Shown: positions 25,580 through 33,774 of the stretch, in pieces | Position numbering within the stretch: the first letter of the stretch is position 1 | How the letters are laid out: the number at the start of each line of letters is the position of its first letter | Assembly (NCBI RefSeq): GCF_000527095.1 | Contig: NZ_AZUN01000001.1 | Coordinates: 2,108,001-2,172,000 of the forward strand | Direction of reading: 5' to 3' | DNA length: 64,000 nt | Source of the DNA: Methylomicrobium lacus LW14 | GTDB lineage: Bacteria; Pseudomonadota; Gammaproteobacteria; Methylococcales; Methylomonadaceae | Position numbers and translations under genes: made by a program | The notes under the pieces: model-generated | The model's input: the letters and a program-made list of their open reading frames with translations, nothing else | What the model was told of the DNA's origin: nothing | The model's database searches: none

Positions 25580-26053
25580 ATGTCGAAGATTACGCCTTTT
25601 TTATGGTTCGACGGCCAAGCCGAAGCGGCGGCGAATTTTTATGTTTCGGTTTTCGAAGATTCGAAACTGCTCAATGTGTCCCGTTACGGTGACGGCGCGC
25701 CGATGCCCAAGGGCACGGTCATGGCGGCCAGCTTTCTGCTGGCGAACCAGGAGTTCATCGCCTTGAACGGCGGGTCGCAGTTTACCTTCTCGCCGGCCAT
25801 CTCGTTCGTCGTGAACTGCGAGACCCAGGATGAAATCGATCATTATTGGGAGAAATTGGCCGACGGTGGGGCACATCTGCAATGCGGCTGGCTGCAGGAC
25901 CGCTACGGCGTATCCTGGCAGGTCGTTCCGGCCATTTTGGGCCAGTTGATGTCCGACAGTGAGTCCGCCAGGGCGCAGCGGGTCATGACGGCGATGCTGC
26001 AAATGGGCAAGCTGGATATCGAAGCGCTGCAACAGGCGCATCGCGGCGACTGA
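25580..26053 (+). CDS. PhnB/3-dmu-9_3-mt-type VOC protein
   Basis: 157 aa. The start MSKITPFLWFDGQAEAAANF and the core CGWLQDRYGVSWQVVP are characteristic of the 3-demethylubiquinone-9 3-methyltransferase-named VOC family, a historical label; these proteins are not proven methyltransferases. ATG 25580 follows AGGAG. It sits 49 bp after another VOC gene and 59 bp before the YCII-GyrI fusion. No enzymatic role can be assigned from sequence. Confidence 0.85.
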   Translation: MSKITPFLWFDGQAEAAANFYVSVFEDSKLLNVSRYGDGAPMPKGTVMAASFLLANQEFIALNGGSQFTFSPAISFVVNCETQDEIDHYWEKLADGGAHLQCGWLQDRYGVSWQVVPAILGQLMSDSESARAQRVMTAMLQMGKLDIEALQQAHRGD

Positions 26054-26112
26054 CAGAAGCCGCCGGATCAAATCATCAACAAAAGCTACCTTGCAATCAG
26101 GAGACACAGCCT

Positions 26113-26991
26113 ATGAAAGTCATGGTCATGGTCAAAGCCAGCCCAAGTTCCGAGTCCGGAACAATGCCGAGCGAGGCATTGTTGGCTGCAATGGGCCAAT
26201 TCAACGAAGAGCTGGCCAAGGCCGGCATCCTGCTCGCGGGCGAAGGCCTCCAGCCCAGTTCAAAAGGCGTTCGAGTCCGTTTTTCCGGCCGGCAGCGCAC
26301 GGTCATCGCCGGGCCGTTCATCGAAACCAAGGAACTGGTCGCGGGCTATTGGCTTTGGCGGGTCAAGTCGATGGAAGAAGCGATCGACTGGGTCAAACGC
26401 TGCCCGAATCCGATGCCGGAAGAGTCCGAGATCGAAATCCGCCCTTTGTTCGAAGCCGACGATTTCGGCGACGCCTTCACCCCGGAACTGCGCGAACAGG
26501 AAGCAGGCATCCGGGCCATGGCCCTGGGACTTGGCGCCGTCCGTTTTGAAAATCTGGAAAATCGCACGATAGCCGGGTTAAACGCACGCTTTTCCCTGGA
26601 AACGCTCGGCAATATCCCTCTGCATTGGCAGCGCTTCGTGCCGCATTTGGGCCATATTCCGGGTCAAATAGGCAAGACGGCTTACGGCGTTTGCTGGAAC
26701 CCCGGCGAAGGATGCAGTTTCGATTACCTGGTCGGCGTCGAGGTCGACGATACCGCGCATTTACCATCAGGCTTCGAGCATCTGCAATTGGCGGCCGGGA
26801 GATATGCCGTGCTGACTCATGTCCAACACGTCGGATCGATCAAACAAACGATTGATGCCATCTGGACGCAATGGGTACCGGACTGCGGGATTCATATCGC
26901 GTCGCTACCCTGGTTCGAGCGCTACACCGAAGCATTCGACCCGGCCACGGGACTCGGCGGCGTCGAGATTTGGCTGCCCTTGGCCGAATAA
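26113..26991 (+). CDS. Fusion of YCII/DGPF domain with GyrI-like effector-binding domain
   Basis: 292 aa. Residues 1-130 match the YCII-related DGPF family (MKVMVMVKASPSSESG, then GPFIETKELVAGYWLWRVKS). Residues 140-292 match the GyrI-like/AraC effector-binding fold, with paired strands and an ending like LPWFERYTEAFDP then GGVEIWLPL. The two domains are usually separate, and no DNA-binding domain is present. Both folds bind small molecules or other proteins, so a detoxification or sequestering role is plausible but unproven. It starts at ATG 26113 after CAGGAG, in the probable four-gene operon. Confidence 0.82.
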   Translation: MKVMVMVKASPSSESGTMPSEALLAAMGQFNEELAKAGILLAGEGLQPSSKGVRVRFSGRQRTVIAGPFIETKELVAGYWLWRVKSMEEAIDWVKRCPNPMPEESEIEIRPLFEADDFGDAFTPELREQEAGIRAMALGLGAVRFENLENRTIAGLNARFSLETLGNIPLHWQRFVPHLGHIPGQIGKTAYGVCWNPGEGCSFDYLVGVEVDDTAHLPSGFEHLQLAAGRYAVLTHVQHVGSIKQTIDAIWTQWVPDCGIHIASLPWFERYTEAFDPATGLGGVEIWLPLAE

Positions 26992-27032
26992 ACACAAACC
27001 ACTACAGCTTTTCTTTTGTAGGAGATACCATC

Positions 27033-27392
27033 ATGGCTTATATCGACGGCTTTTTACTGCCATTGCCCACCAGCAACATCGACGAATACCGCCGGCAAGC
27101 GCAAGCAGCCGGACAAATCTGGATCGAGCACGGCGCGTTGGCGTTCCAGGAATGCATAGCGGACGACATGACGCCCCAGGGCTCGCTGACTTTTCCGGAA
27201 CTGATCAAAACGCAGGCGGGCGAAACGGTCGTCTTCTCGTATATCGTCTTCGAGTCGCGCGAACATCGCGATCAGGTCAATGCCAAGGTGATGGCGGACC
27301 CGCGCCTCAAAAACCTGTGCGATCCCGACAACATGCCGTTCGATTGCAAGCGGATGGCTTATGGCGGATTCAACAGTTTGGTCTCGCTTTGA
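27033..27392 (+). CDS. DUF1428 family protein
   Basis: 119 aa from ATG 27033, preceded by a clear GTAGGAG site. The opening MAYIDGFLLPLPTSNIDEYR and the ending CDPDNMPFDCKRMAYGGF are diagnostic of DUF1428, a dimeric alpha/beta-barrel family related to antibiotic-biosynthesis monooxygenase folds. Its function is unknown. It is the last gene of the VOC-VOC-YCII/GyrI-DUF1428 run, a set of small folds that often travel together near ECF sigma factors. No such sigma gene is visible here. Confidence 0.88.
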   Translation: MAYIDGFLLPLPTSNIDEYRRQAQAAGQIWIEHGALAFQECIADDMTPQGSLTFPELIKTQAGETVVFSYIVFESREHRDQVNAKVMADPRLKNLCDPDNMPFDCKRMAYGGFNSLVSL

Positions 27393-27628
27393 GCTTACTG
27401 CTCGCGCAAAATGATAAGGTGCAATTCAATGACGATAGGCGGCCGAATTCGGCCGCATGTATGCTTGAACATCTGGCGTATGTCTCTGTCGCTAATGCGC
27501 CCTACAGCATTTATTTATTGCTTTAAAAATCACTCAGGATAGCCGTATCTGATCATCGCCTTATTTTTGGATGACATCCCTTTGAAAAATAGGGCTAACG
27601 TCATCCATTTGTTGCAAGGAAAACTTGG

Positions 27629-28192
27629 ATGAGGAAAGATACACGGAATCTGTATAATCATTTATTAGACACGCTTATGGACAAATCTGATCAACAATGT
27701 AAAGACGTTTATGCCCATTACGGTTTGGCAATGTTTTGCGCCCAATGTTTAGAACAGGCCATAATCATTCAAATTCTATTTTTGGATCATATGCCAAATG
27801 CTGTGGCTGCATTTACAACAGAAGAGGAATGGATTCAAAATTTTGACGAATTTATCGGTCATGCCTCGTCTAAAACGATGGGACAACTACTTGGAAAATT
27901 ACAAAAGTTGGGTATTCCCTGCGATGAACCAAGCCAAGACCTCAAGACGGCATTGAAAAAACGCAATTGGTTAGCACATTGTTACTTTCCTGAACGAGCT
28001 GTGGAATTCATGAATGAACAAGGTCGCTTAGAAATGATCTCAGAACTGGAAACTACCCACGCATACTTTAGACAAGTAGAGAATAAGGTTAATCGGATAA
28101 CTGATGAGGTTTCTGTAAAGTATGGGCTAACAGATGGAGTGAAAGAAAAAATGATGGCTCAAATGTTAACGGAAATAAAAGCTGACATTTAA
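27629..28192 (+). CDS. HEPN-like alpha-helical protein
   Basis: 187 aa, predicted almost wholly helical. Residues 112-117 read RNWLAH, a good fit to the HEPN catalytic pattern R-N-x3-H (Arg112, Asn113, His117), which in HEPN toxins forms a ribonuclease site. The helix GLAMFCAQCLEQAIIIQILF precedes it as in HEPN folds. The gene is visibly richer in A and T than the surrounding genes and is flanked by palindromic repeats, suggesting acquisition. No nucleotidyltransferase or other antitoxin gene is adjacent, so a toxin role is only inference. Confidence 0.65.
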   Translation: MRKDTRNLYNHLLDTLMDKSDQQCKDVYAHYGLAMFCAQCLEQAIIIQILFLDHMPNAVAAFTTEEEWIQNFDEFIGHASSKTMGQLLGKLQKLGIPCDEPSQDLKTALKKRNWLAHCYFPERAVEFMNEQGRLEMISELETTHAYFRQVENKVNRITDEVSVKYGLTDGVKEKMMAQMLTEIKADI

Positions 28193-28477
28193 GTACCAGT
28201 GAAATACAACGTATCTAGCCTTTTTCTGGTTCCCACGTGCCACGTGGTAACCCAGTGCGGACGCGCCTGCGTCCCGTATCGCGACGCAGGCGCATCGTGA
28301 CTGCATTCCCGCGCGGCGCACGGGAACGAGTCAGGTACGGGACGCATTGCTCCCCTTTTTGATGCCAATTCAAGCTAGAAACCTTGGCAATCGGAATAGA
28401 TTGTTAGCCTGAATGCTGAAAACGGGTCAAATATTCCACCAGATTTATTGAATGGTGGGTGGTTCGCACCCTACAGC
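28193..28477. repeat. Repeat-rich spacer with long inverted repeat
   Basis: CCACGTGCCACGTGG near 28234 and the pair GCGCCTGCGTC / GACGCAGGCGC (about 28263-28293) form strong hairpins. No gene is visible. The spacer separates the AT-rich HEPN-like gene from the cytochrome operon, whose last gene ends here from the other strand. Confidence 0.6.
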
Positions 28478-28885
28478 TCAATGTTTACCCGGCTCCAGCT
28501 TCACGCCGCGCCTCTCATAAGCCACATACGCCTGCAACGCGATCATCTTCGGATCGTCGGCGGCTAACGGCTGGCCTTCCAAAGGATTGCGCAAGCACCA
28601 GTTGATCATTTCCCACAGCGGAATCACCTTGCCGATCTGCTTCTGGAATTTCGGATAGGTTTCGGGATGCGTGTTCGCCGCGTTCGGATGGCATTGCCCG
28701 CAGGCGACGCCGTTCGTGCCCAGGGTCGGACTGGTCCACAGTTCCCTGCCCTGTTTCACGACTTCCATGAATTGCCCTTGCCAGCGCTCAAGGTCGTCCT
28801 TGCTGAATTCGTCAGCCTGAACCGAAGCAGCGGCCATCAGCGCCGCCAGCCCCAAAACCGATGTTTTTGTGTACAAGCATTTCAT
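28478..28885 (-). CDS. Monoheme c-type cytochrome
   Basis: 135 aa. The signal peptide ends at SVQA-24. One heme-binding motif, CGQCH, lies at residues 62-66. The C-terminal part (MINWCLRNPLEGQPL, then MIALQAYVAYERRG) resembles the second domain of SoxA/TsdA-type cytochromes, in which a Cys or Met can ligate the heme. It is a periplasmic electron carrier and the third gene of an apparent operon with a Tat-exported metallophosphoesterase and a di-heme peroxidase. The gap to the upstream gene is 20 bp. The electron partner is unknown, but the di-heme protein is the obvious candidate. Confidence 0.85.
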   Translation of the reverse strand: MKCLYTKTSVLGLAALMAAASVQADEFSKDDLERWQGQFMEVVKQGRELWTSPTLGTNGVACGQCHPNAANTHPETYPKFQKQIGKVIPLWEMINWCLRNPLEGQPLAADDPKMIALQAYVAYERRGVKLEPGKH

Positions 28886-28905
28886 AACTTATTCTCCAAG
28901 GCGGA

Positions 28906-29982
28906 TTAAAAATGGCTTTGCGGCGGAATTCGCGCGCCTTCGGACTGGTACTCTGCATCGACCGGTTTTTTGGCGGCCTTGTCGAAACCCACGCTACGGC
29001 CGGTGTTTTCAGGCAGCAGGTAATTGAGATCGACATGGCCGCTCGCGACGTTGATGAACTGCCAGCCGGTCGCATCGCGTTCGAAGAACGGGTCGGCGCG
29101 GTTCATCGGCACGGTCAGTTTCGGCAGGTATTGCTCGGCCTGCGCATAAGTTGAAGGATACGGCCACGGCCAGGCGGTCGCCATCACCGAGTTGAAACTG
29201 ATATTGCCGATCTGATTGTATTGAATCTGATGTACATGACCGTAAATCACCGAAACCTTGTTGAAAGGCTTCAACAAGGCCTGAATCTGCTCGGCGTCCT
29301 CGGTCCAGAAATTCCAGCCCTTGTAAATCTTTTGCAGCGGCGAATGCGAAAACACAACGATCGGGGTCGATTTCTGAATCTTTTCCAGATTTTTTTTCAA
29401 CCATTGGCGCTGTTCGTCGCCAACCATGAATGGCGAACTGTTCGGATTGTCGAGGCCAGCCATTTCCAGCATGCGCTGTTCATTGCTCGGCCAGCGGTGG
29501 TAGGTCCAGTCGTCGTAAGTGCGGATGCTGTTCAGTACGATGAAATGCACGCCCTTGTGATCGAAACTGTAATACTGCGGGCCGAACAGCTTTTCCCAGT
29601 AAGCGCCGAGATCCAGGTAATAGTCGTGCTCGCCCATCACATAGCGGGTTTTATATTTCAACGCCGATAGGATTTCGGCGCCATGATCAAGCTCCGGCGC
29701 CGAACCCAATTGCGCGAGATCGCCGCCGAACATCACGAAGTCCGGTTTCGGAGTCAACAGATTGGCTTCGGCGACCGCGCGGATCAGACCGCGGTCCCAG
29801 TTTCTGACGAAACGGTTACCTTTGATCTGTTGAATGTGCGCATCCGATATATATGCAAAGGTGAAGTTCTGCTGCGCATCGGCAAAGGCCAGTTCGACTA
29901 GGCTGATCGGCAGGGTGCTGCCGAGCGCCAGGGCGCCGGAGGTTTGCAGGAAATGGCGGCGGCTGCGATTAATGTGATTCAT
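28906..29982 (-). CDS. Tat-exported calcineurin-like metallophosphoesterase
   Basis: 358 aa from ATG 29982 (AGGAGG site; start overlaps the previous gene by 14 bp). A twin-arginine signal, SRRHFLQTSGALALG, is followed by the full metal-binding set: SDAHIQQ, FGGDLAQLG, GEHDYY (in place of GNHD), VFSHSPL and YGHVHQIQYN. This family hydrolyses phosphate esters with a two-metal centre; Tat export fits cofactor loading in the cytoplasm. It lies translationally linked between a di-heme peroxidase and a small cytochrome c, an unusual partnership. The substrate is unknown. Confidence 0.88.
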   Translation of the reverse strand: MNHINRSRRHFLQTSGALALGSTLPISLVELAFADAQQNFTFAYISDAHIQQIKGNRFVRNWDRGLIRAVAEANLLTPKPDFVMFGGDLAQLGSAPELDHGAEILSALKYKTRYVMGEHDYYLDLGAYWEKLFGPQYYSFDHKGVHFIVLNSIRTYDDWTYHRWPSNEQRMLEMAGLDNPNSSPFMVGDEQRQWLKKNLEKIQKSTPIVVFSHSPLQKIYKGWNFWTEDAEQIQALLKPFNKVSVIYGHVHQIQYNQIGNISFNSVMATAWPWPYPSTYAQAEQYLPKLTVPMNRADPFFERDATGWQFINVASGHVDLNYLLPENTGRSVGFDKAAKKPVDAEYQSEGARIPPQSHF

Positions 29983-31144
29983 GTCCTGCCTCCTGTTGGG
30001 CTGCGGCTGTGACGGTTTGAGCAAACTGCGGGCTGGTCAGCGCTTTCAGAAATTCGACCAGATCATTGATCTGCGCCTCGGTCAGATTCAAGGGCCGAAT
30101 CCCGCCGCTCAGAAAATCGTTGACCTTGGCGTCGGCCGGCGTCACGCCGCCGTTGTTGTAATGGATCACCACCTCTTTCAGCGTTTTCAGACTGCCGTCG
30201 TGCATGTACGGCGCGGTCAGGTCGATGTTGCGCAAGGTCGGCGTCTTGAACGCGCCGATCGCGGTCATCTTGTCGGTCACCGCGAAACGGCCGAGCTCGG
30301 AAGATTTCTTGTCGGTCAGCACGATCTGATCGACGTCGCCGCCCTTCGCTTTCGCCTCCAGAGACGCGCTGGCCAGACGCGGCACATCGTCCTGAATCGC
30401 ATTGATGCCGATGCCGATGTTATGGAACTTGCTGTCGGTGAACAGGGCCTGATCGTTTTCGATCGTGTGACAGGAAACACAACGGCCTTGGTCGATGAAC
30501 AACTGGAAGCCGCGCACTTGCGCCGCGTTCAACGCGCGCTTGTCGCCTTGGATGTAATAGCGGTCGAAGGGCGAGTTGCCGGACACGATGGAACGTTCGA
30601 AACTCGCGATAGCCTTCGCGACATGGTCCATCGTCAACTTCGCGTCAGCGACGCCGAACACTTCCGTAAACGCTTTTTTGTAGTCCGGATCGGTGCGCAC
30701 GATCTGCAGGATCGGTTCATGATTGGCCAGGCCGCCTTCGACCGGATTGACGGGCGGCTGTTTGGACTGGCCTTCCAGATCGGGCTCGCGGCCGTCCCAA
30801 AACTGCGAGGTGTAAAACGCCGCATTGACCACGGTCGGCGCGTTGCGCGTGCCGGTCAGACCATGATGGCCGGTCGAGAATTGTTTGCCGTCGGTGAACG
30901 CGTGTTTTTCGCTGTGGCAGGTCGCACAACTGACCGTGCCGTCGATCGAGAAGCGCGCGTCGTGAAAAAGCTTGTCGCCGAGCGCAATCTTCGCCGGCGT
31001 CTGCGGATTGTCGGCCGGAATCGGCACCGGCGGCAGACCGAGCAGTGGATTGGCTGCCGGGGGATTCGTCTCGGGGGCGGCCGTTGTTTGCGCCTGCGCA
31101 AACAACGCGGTGATGCTGAGCGTCAGCACGGAGAGTAAACGCAT
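29969..31144 (-). CDS. Di-heme cytochrome c peroxidase / MauG-like protein
   Basis: 391 aa from ATG 31144, which has GGAGG six bases upstream; an ATG 12 bases earlier is less well placed. Signal peptide about residues 1-18. Two heme motifs, CATCH (73-77) and CVSCH (222-226), and the conserved FWDGREPDLEGQ segment define the bacterial CCP/MauG superfamily. Members reduce H2O2 or oxidise protein residues in the periplasm. Tyr/Met ligands that separate CCP from MauG cannot be assigned safely by eye. It heads the three-gene operon and lies 110 bp downstream of a TetR regulator on the same strand. Confidence 0.88.
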   Translation of the reverse strand: MRLLSVLTLSITALFAQAQTTAAPETNPPAANPLLGLPPVPIPADNPQTPAKIALGDKLFHDARFSIDGTVSCATCHSEKHAFTDGKQFSTGHHGLTGTRNAPTVVNAAFYTSQFWDGREPDLEGQSKQPPVNPVEGGLANHEPILQIVRTDPDYKKAFTEVFGVADAKLTMDHVAKAIASFERSIVSGNSPFDRYYIQGDKRALNAAQVRGFQLFIDQGRCVSCHTIENDQALFTDSKFHNIGIGINAIQDDVPRLASASLEAKAKGGDVDQIVLTDKKSSELGRFAVTDKMTAIGAFKTPTLRNIDLTAPYMHDGSLKTLKEVVIHYNNGGVTPADAKVNDFLSGGIRPLNLTEAQINDLVEFLKALTSPQFAQTVTAAAQQEAGHESH

Positions 31145-31254
31145 CGGAGCCTCCATCGGTTTGCTTCATACAGATGGATAATAGACCGGAAAAGTGCCGC
31201 AACGTTCTCCACTCTTCAGCAAAACGGTAAGTTCCACCGGCAGCGTGGAGAAAT

Positions 31255-31860
31255 CTACCGCCTGTCCTGACGCCGCCAACTGTCGAGGAAGTGCCTAACC
31301 AGCAGCTTCACGCTCGCATTCATGTCGTCCGCGCCGACGGCCGCGAACTTGCCGGTCAGCGACAACATGCAGATACCGTGGATGCCGCCCCATAACGTCC
31401 GCGCGGCCTGTTTGGCCTGCGCCTCGCTTCGGTCCTCGGCCAGTTGTTTGAATTCCGCTTCGAAACGCGAAAACGCGCGTTCGATTTTTTCTTGGTACCA
31501 GTCCGGTAGTTCCCCGCCCTCCGGCTGGCGATGCTCGAAGATAAGACTCCAGCAATTGAAGTGGCGGTCGGCAAAGTTCAGGTAAATCTCCGCGATCGCT
31601 TCGATCGCCTGTGCCGGCGCTTGAGGCGGCATGTTGTCGAACTGCTCGCTCAACGCATCGAGCGTGCGGGCGTTCAATTGCAGCACCAGATCGTTCATGT
31701 TCTCGAACACCATATAGATGCTGCCGACCGTATAGCCGATTTCGAACGCGACATTGCGCATCGTCAGCGCCTTGCTGCCTTCTTCGGCGACCAGCGTTTC
31801 GGCGGCCTGAAGCACCATGGCCTTGATTTCTGGGAGTGTATGTTGGCTTCTTCTTGCCAT
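31255..31860 (-). CDS. TetR/AcrR family transcriptional regulator
   Basis: 201 aa. The N-terminal helix-turn-helix (VAEEGSKALTMRNVAFEIGY, then TVGSIYMVFENMNDLVLQL) is typical of TetR. The C-terminal ligand domain has the WGGIHGICMLSLTGKF segment of the TetR_C/WHG group. It is encoded on the same strand just upstream of the di-heme peroxidase operon and is the most likely local regulator of it. The ligand is unknown. It starts at ATG 31860. Confidence 0.88.
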   Translation of the reverse strand: MARRSQHTLPEIKAMVLQAAETLVAEEGSKALTMRNVAFEIGYTVGSIYMVFENMNDLVLQLNARTLDALSEQFDNMPPQAPAQAIEAIAEIYLNFADRHFNCWSLIFEHRQPEGGELPDWYQEKIERAFSRFEAEFKQLAEDRSEAQAKQAARTLWGGIHGICMLSLTGKFAAVGADDMNASVKLLVRHFLDSWRRQDRR

Positions 31861-31910
31861 TCTGTTTTAGGTTGTTGATTAAAGACTCGGCGACAGCATC
31901 AGGCCGCTTG

Positions 31911-32825
31911 TCAAATCGTCCGGTCCGCGCTGGACGGACTGTTTTCCGCGAAATAACGGACCATAAAATCGACAAACGTGGTCAGTTTGGCCGGCAAAAA
32001 GCGCCGCTGCAAATAAGTCGCATAAATCGCCAGCGACGGAATCCGAAATGCCTGCAACACTTCGACCAGTTTGCCCTCCGCCAGATAATTCGCGACCGAA
32101 AATTCCGGCGCCTGGGTAATGCCCATGCCCAACGCCGCGGCCTGGCACAGGGCGCGGCCGTTGTTCGAGGCGAAATGCCAATTCGTTTTGATCTTGACCT
32201 CGTCGTTGCCGGCATGGAAAATCCAGTAATCGCGGTGTGGCGTATCCATGTAATGCAGGCAGCGGTGTTCGCTGAGTTCCTCGATGCATTCCGGTTTGCC
32301 GTGCGCTGCGATATACTCCGGCGATGCATAAACGCACAGACGCGTCTCGGCGATTTTCCGGGCCACCACGCCGAGGTCCAGGGTGTCGGTGACCAGAATC
32401 GACAGATCGAAATTGCCCTCGCCGAGATTCACATGACTGTTGCGCAAGGTCATCAAAATTTTGACGTCCGGGTACTCGCGCTGATAGGCCTCGATCGCCG
32501 GCACCATGAACAAGCCGCCGAAGTCGATCGGCGCTATGATTTTCAACACCCCGCGCACGTTTCTGCCGAGCTGCGAGGTCGATTCGTCCAGTTCCAGAAA
32601 ATCGTCCAGCAATTGCTTGCCGCGGTGATAGTAAATCTCTCCGGCCTCGGTCAGGCTGATCTGGCGCGTCGTCCGGTTCAGCAAGGCAACGCCGAGCGAT
32701 TCTTCCAGTTGCGCCATGTATTTGGTTATCATCATCGCGGACAGATTCATTTCGCGCGCAACCGCCGCGAAAGTACCGAGTTCGACGATACGGCAAAATA
32801 CCCGCATGTTGTTCAATTTGTCCAT
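31911..32825 (-). CDS. LysR family transcriptional regulator
   Basis: 304 aa from ATG 32825 (MDKLNNMRVFCRIVELGTFA); an ATG three codons earlier is possible. The N-terminal LysR helix-turn-helix (FAAVAREMNLSAMMITKYMA, then LGVALLNRTTRQISLTEAG) and the substrate-binding domain of the small TFBS/CrgA-like class are intact. It is divergent from the carbonic anhydrase gene across 190 bp, so it may control that gene. It also lies 50 bp upstream of the TetR gene on the same strand. Confidence 0.88.
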   Translation of the reverse strand: MDKLNNMRVFCRIVELGTFAAVAREMNLSAMMITKYMAQLEESLGVALLNRTTRQISLTEAGEIYYHRGKQLLDDFLELDESTSQLGRNVRGVLKIIAPIDFGGLFMVPAIEAYQREYPDVKILMTLRNSHVNLGEGNFDLSILVTDTLDLGVVARKIAETRLCVYASPEYIAAHGKPECIEELSEHRCLHYMDTPHRDYWIFHAGNDEVKIKTNWHFASNNGRALCQAAALGMGITQAPEFSVANYLAEGKLVEVLQAFRIPSLAIYATYLQRRFLPAKLTTFVDFMVRYFAENSPSSADRTI

Positions 32826-32929
32826 GGCTGCCAACTATAAACTATAGATTTATATTTTATAAATTTTTAACTCTATTTAAAGTCTGGGTTTAGTCGGGTA
32901 TATTGCGCAGCGGAGATAGTTAGAAGAAG

Positions 32930-32976
32930 CCGCTTGGCCCTGTGCATCGAAAGAGACAAGACCAAGCGGTTTTTTT
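32930..32976 (+). terminator. Terminator or attenuator in the carbonic anhydrase leader
   Basis: CCGCTTGG and CCAAGCGG form a perfect 8-bp stem around a long loop, followed by seven Ts. It lies about 47 bp before the carbonic anhydrase start and faces the same way, with no coding gene ahead of it on this strand. It therefore either ends a short untranslated RNA begun in the 32835-32930 gap or attenuates the downstream gene. Confidence 0.6.
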
Positions 32977-33022
32977 ATATCAACCGATTTTCGATCCTAA
33001 ATAATAACGATAAGAGGCACTC

Positions 33023-33604
33023 ATGAGCAAAATACTGAATGAAGTTCTAGCCGCCAACCGCGACTATGCCAACAATTTTGGCGATAAAGGCAATTTGCCG
33101 ATGCCGCCGGGCCGGCACTTCGCGATTCTGACCTGCATGGACGCCCGCCTCGATCCGGCCAAGTATGCGGGCCTGTCCGAAGGCGACGCCCACGTGATCC
33201 GCAATGCCGGCGGCCGCGCCAGCGACGATGCGATCCGCTCGCTGGTCATTTCCTACAAACTGCTCGGCACCCGCGAATGGTTCGTGGTGCATCATACCGA
33301 TTGCGGTATGGAGACCTTTACCGACGACATCATGCGCCGCCTGCTGAACAGCAGCCTGAAAACCGCGTCGATCGACGCCAGCGGCTGGCATGACAGCGGC
33401 CAGGGTCCGGGCTCCGCCGAAGGCAATTATATCGACTGGCTGACGATCCCGAACCAGGAACAAAGCGTGCTCGAAGACGTTACCCGTATCAGGAATCACC
33501 CTTTGGTGCCGCGCGACATTCCGGTTTACGGTTATATCTATGATTGCAAATCAGGACGCTTGATCGAAGTTCCCTCTGCAACAGAAGCCGGAAAGGCAGT
33601 TTAA
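33023..33604 (+). CDS. Beta-class carbonic anhydrase
   Basis: 193 aa. Zinc ligands and the active-site pair are present: CMDARLDP (Cys38, Asp40-Arg42) and HHTDCGM (His91, Cys94). This is the short bacterial beta-CA type similar to the Rv1284/YtiB group. It interconverts CO2 and bicarbonate in the cytoplasm, feeding carboxylases such as AccD's complex. A GAGG-like site precedes ATG 33023. It is preceded by a terminator-like hairpin and followed by another strong hairpin, so it is probably monocistronic. Confidence 0.92.
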   Translation: MSKILNEVLAANRDYANNFGDKGNLPMPPGRHFAILTCMDARLDPAKYAGLSEGDAHVIRNAGGRASDDAIRSLVISYKLLGTREWFVVHHTDCGMETFTDDIMRRLLNSSLKTASIDASGWHDSGQGPGSAEGNYIDWLTIPNQEQSVLEDVTRIRNHPLVPRDIPVYGYIYDCKSGRLIEVPSATEAGKAV

Positions 33605-33620
33605 GCATCCTCCGTGCCAT

Positions 33621-33647
33621 CCGCCCGCGCCCTCTGGGCGCGGGCGG
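33621..33647 (+). terminator. Very stable GC hairpin after carbonic anhydrase
   Basis: A 12-bp perfect stem, CCGCCCGCGCCC / GGGCGCGGGCGG, with a three-base loop lies 17 bp after the stop codon. It lacks a T-run, so termination may depend on Rho or the hairpin may only stabilise the mRNA. Confidence 0.5.
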
Positions 33648-33774
33648 AGACCTTATGCTGTCATATTGCCCTCGCCCACTTATCCCCATTATCGGCCTGA
33701 CCGAAATGGCCAAATGGCGCTGCGCTTCCGCCGCGAAGGCTTACCGGAAACGCACGATCCGCAGACATAAAATC

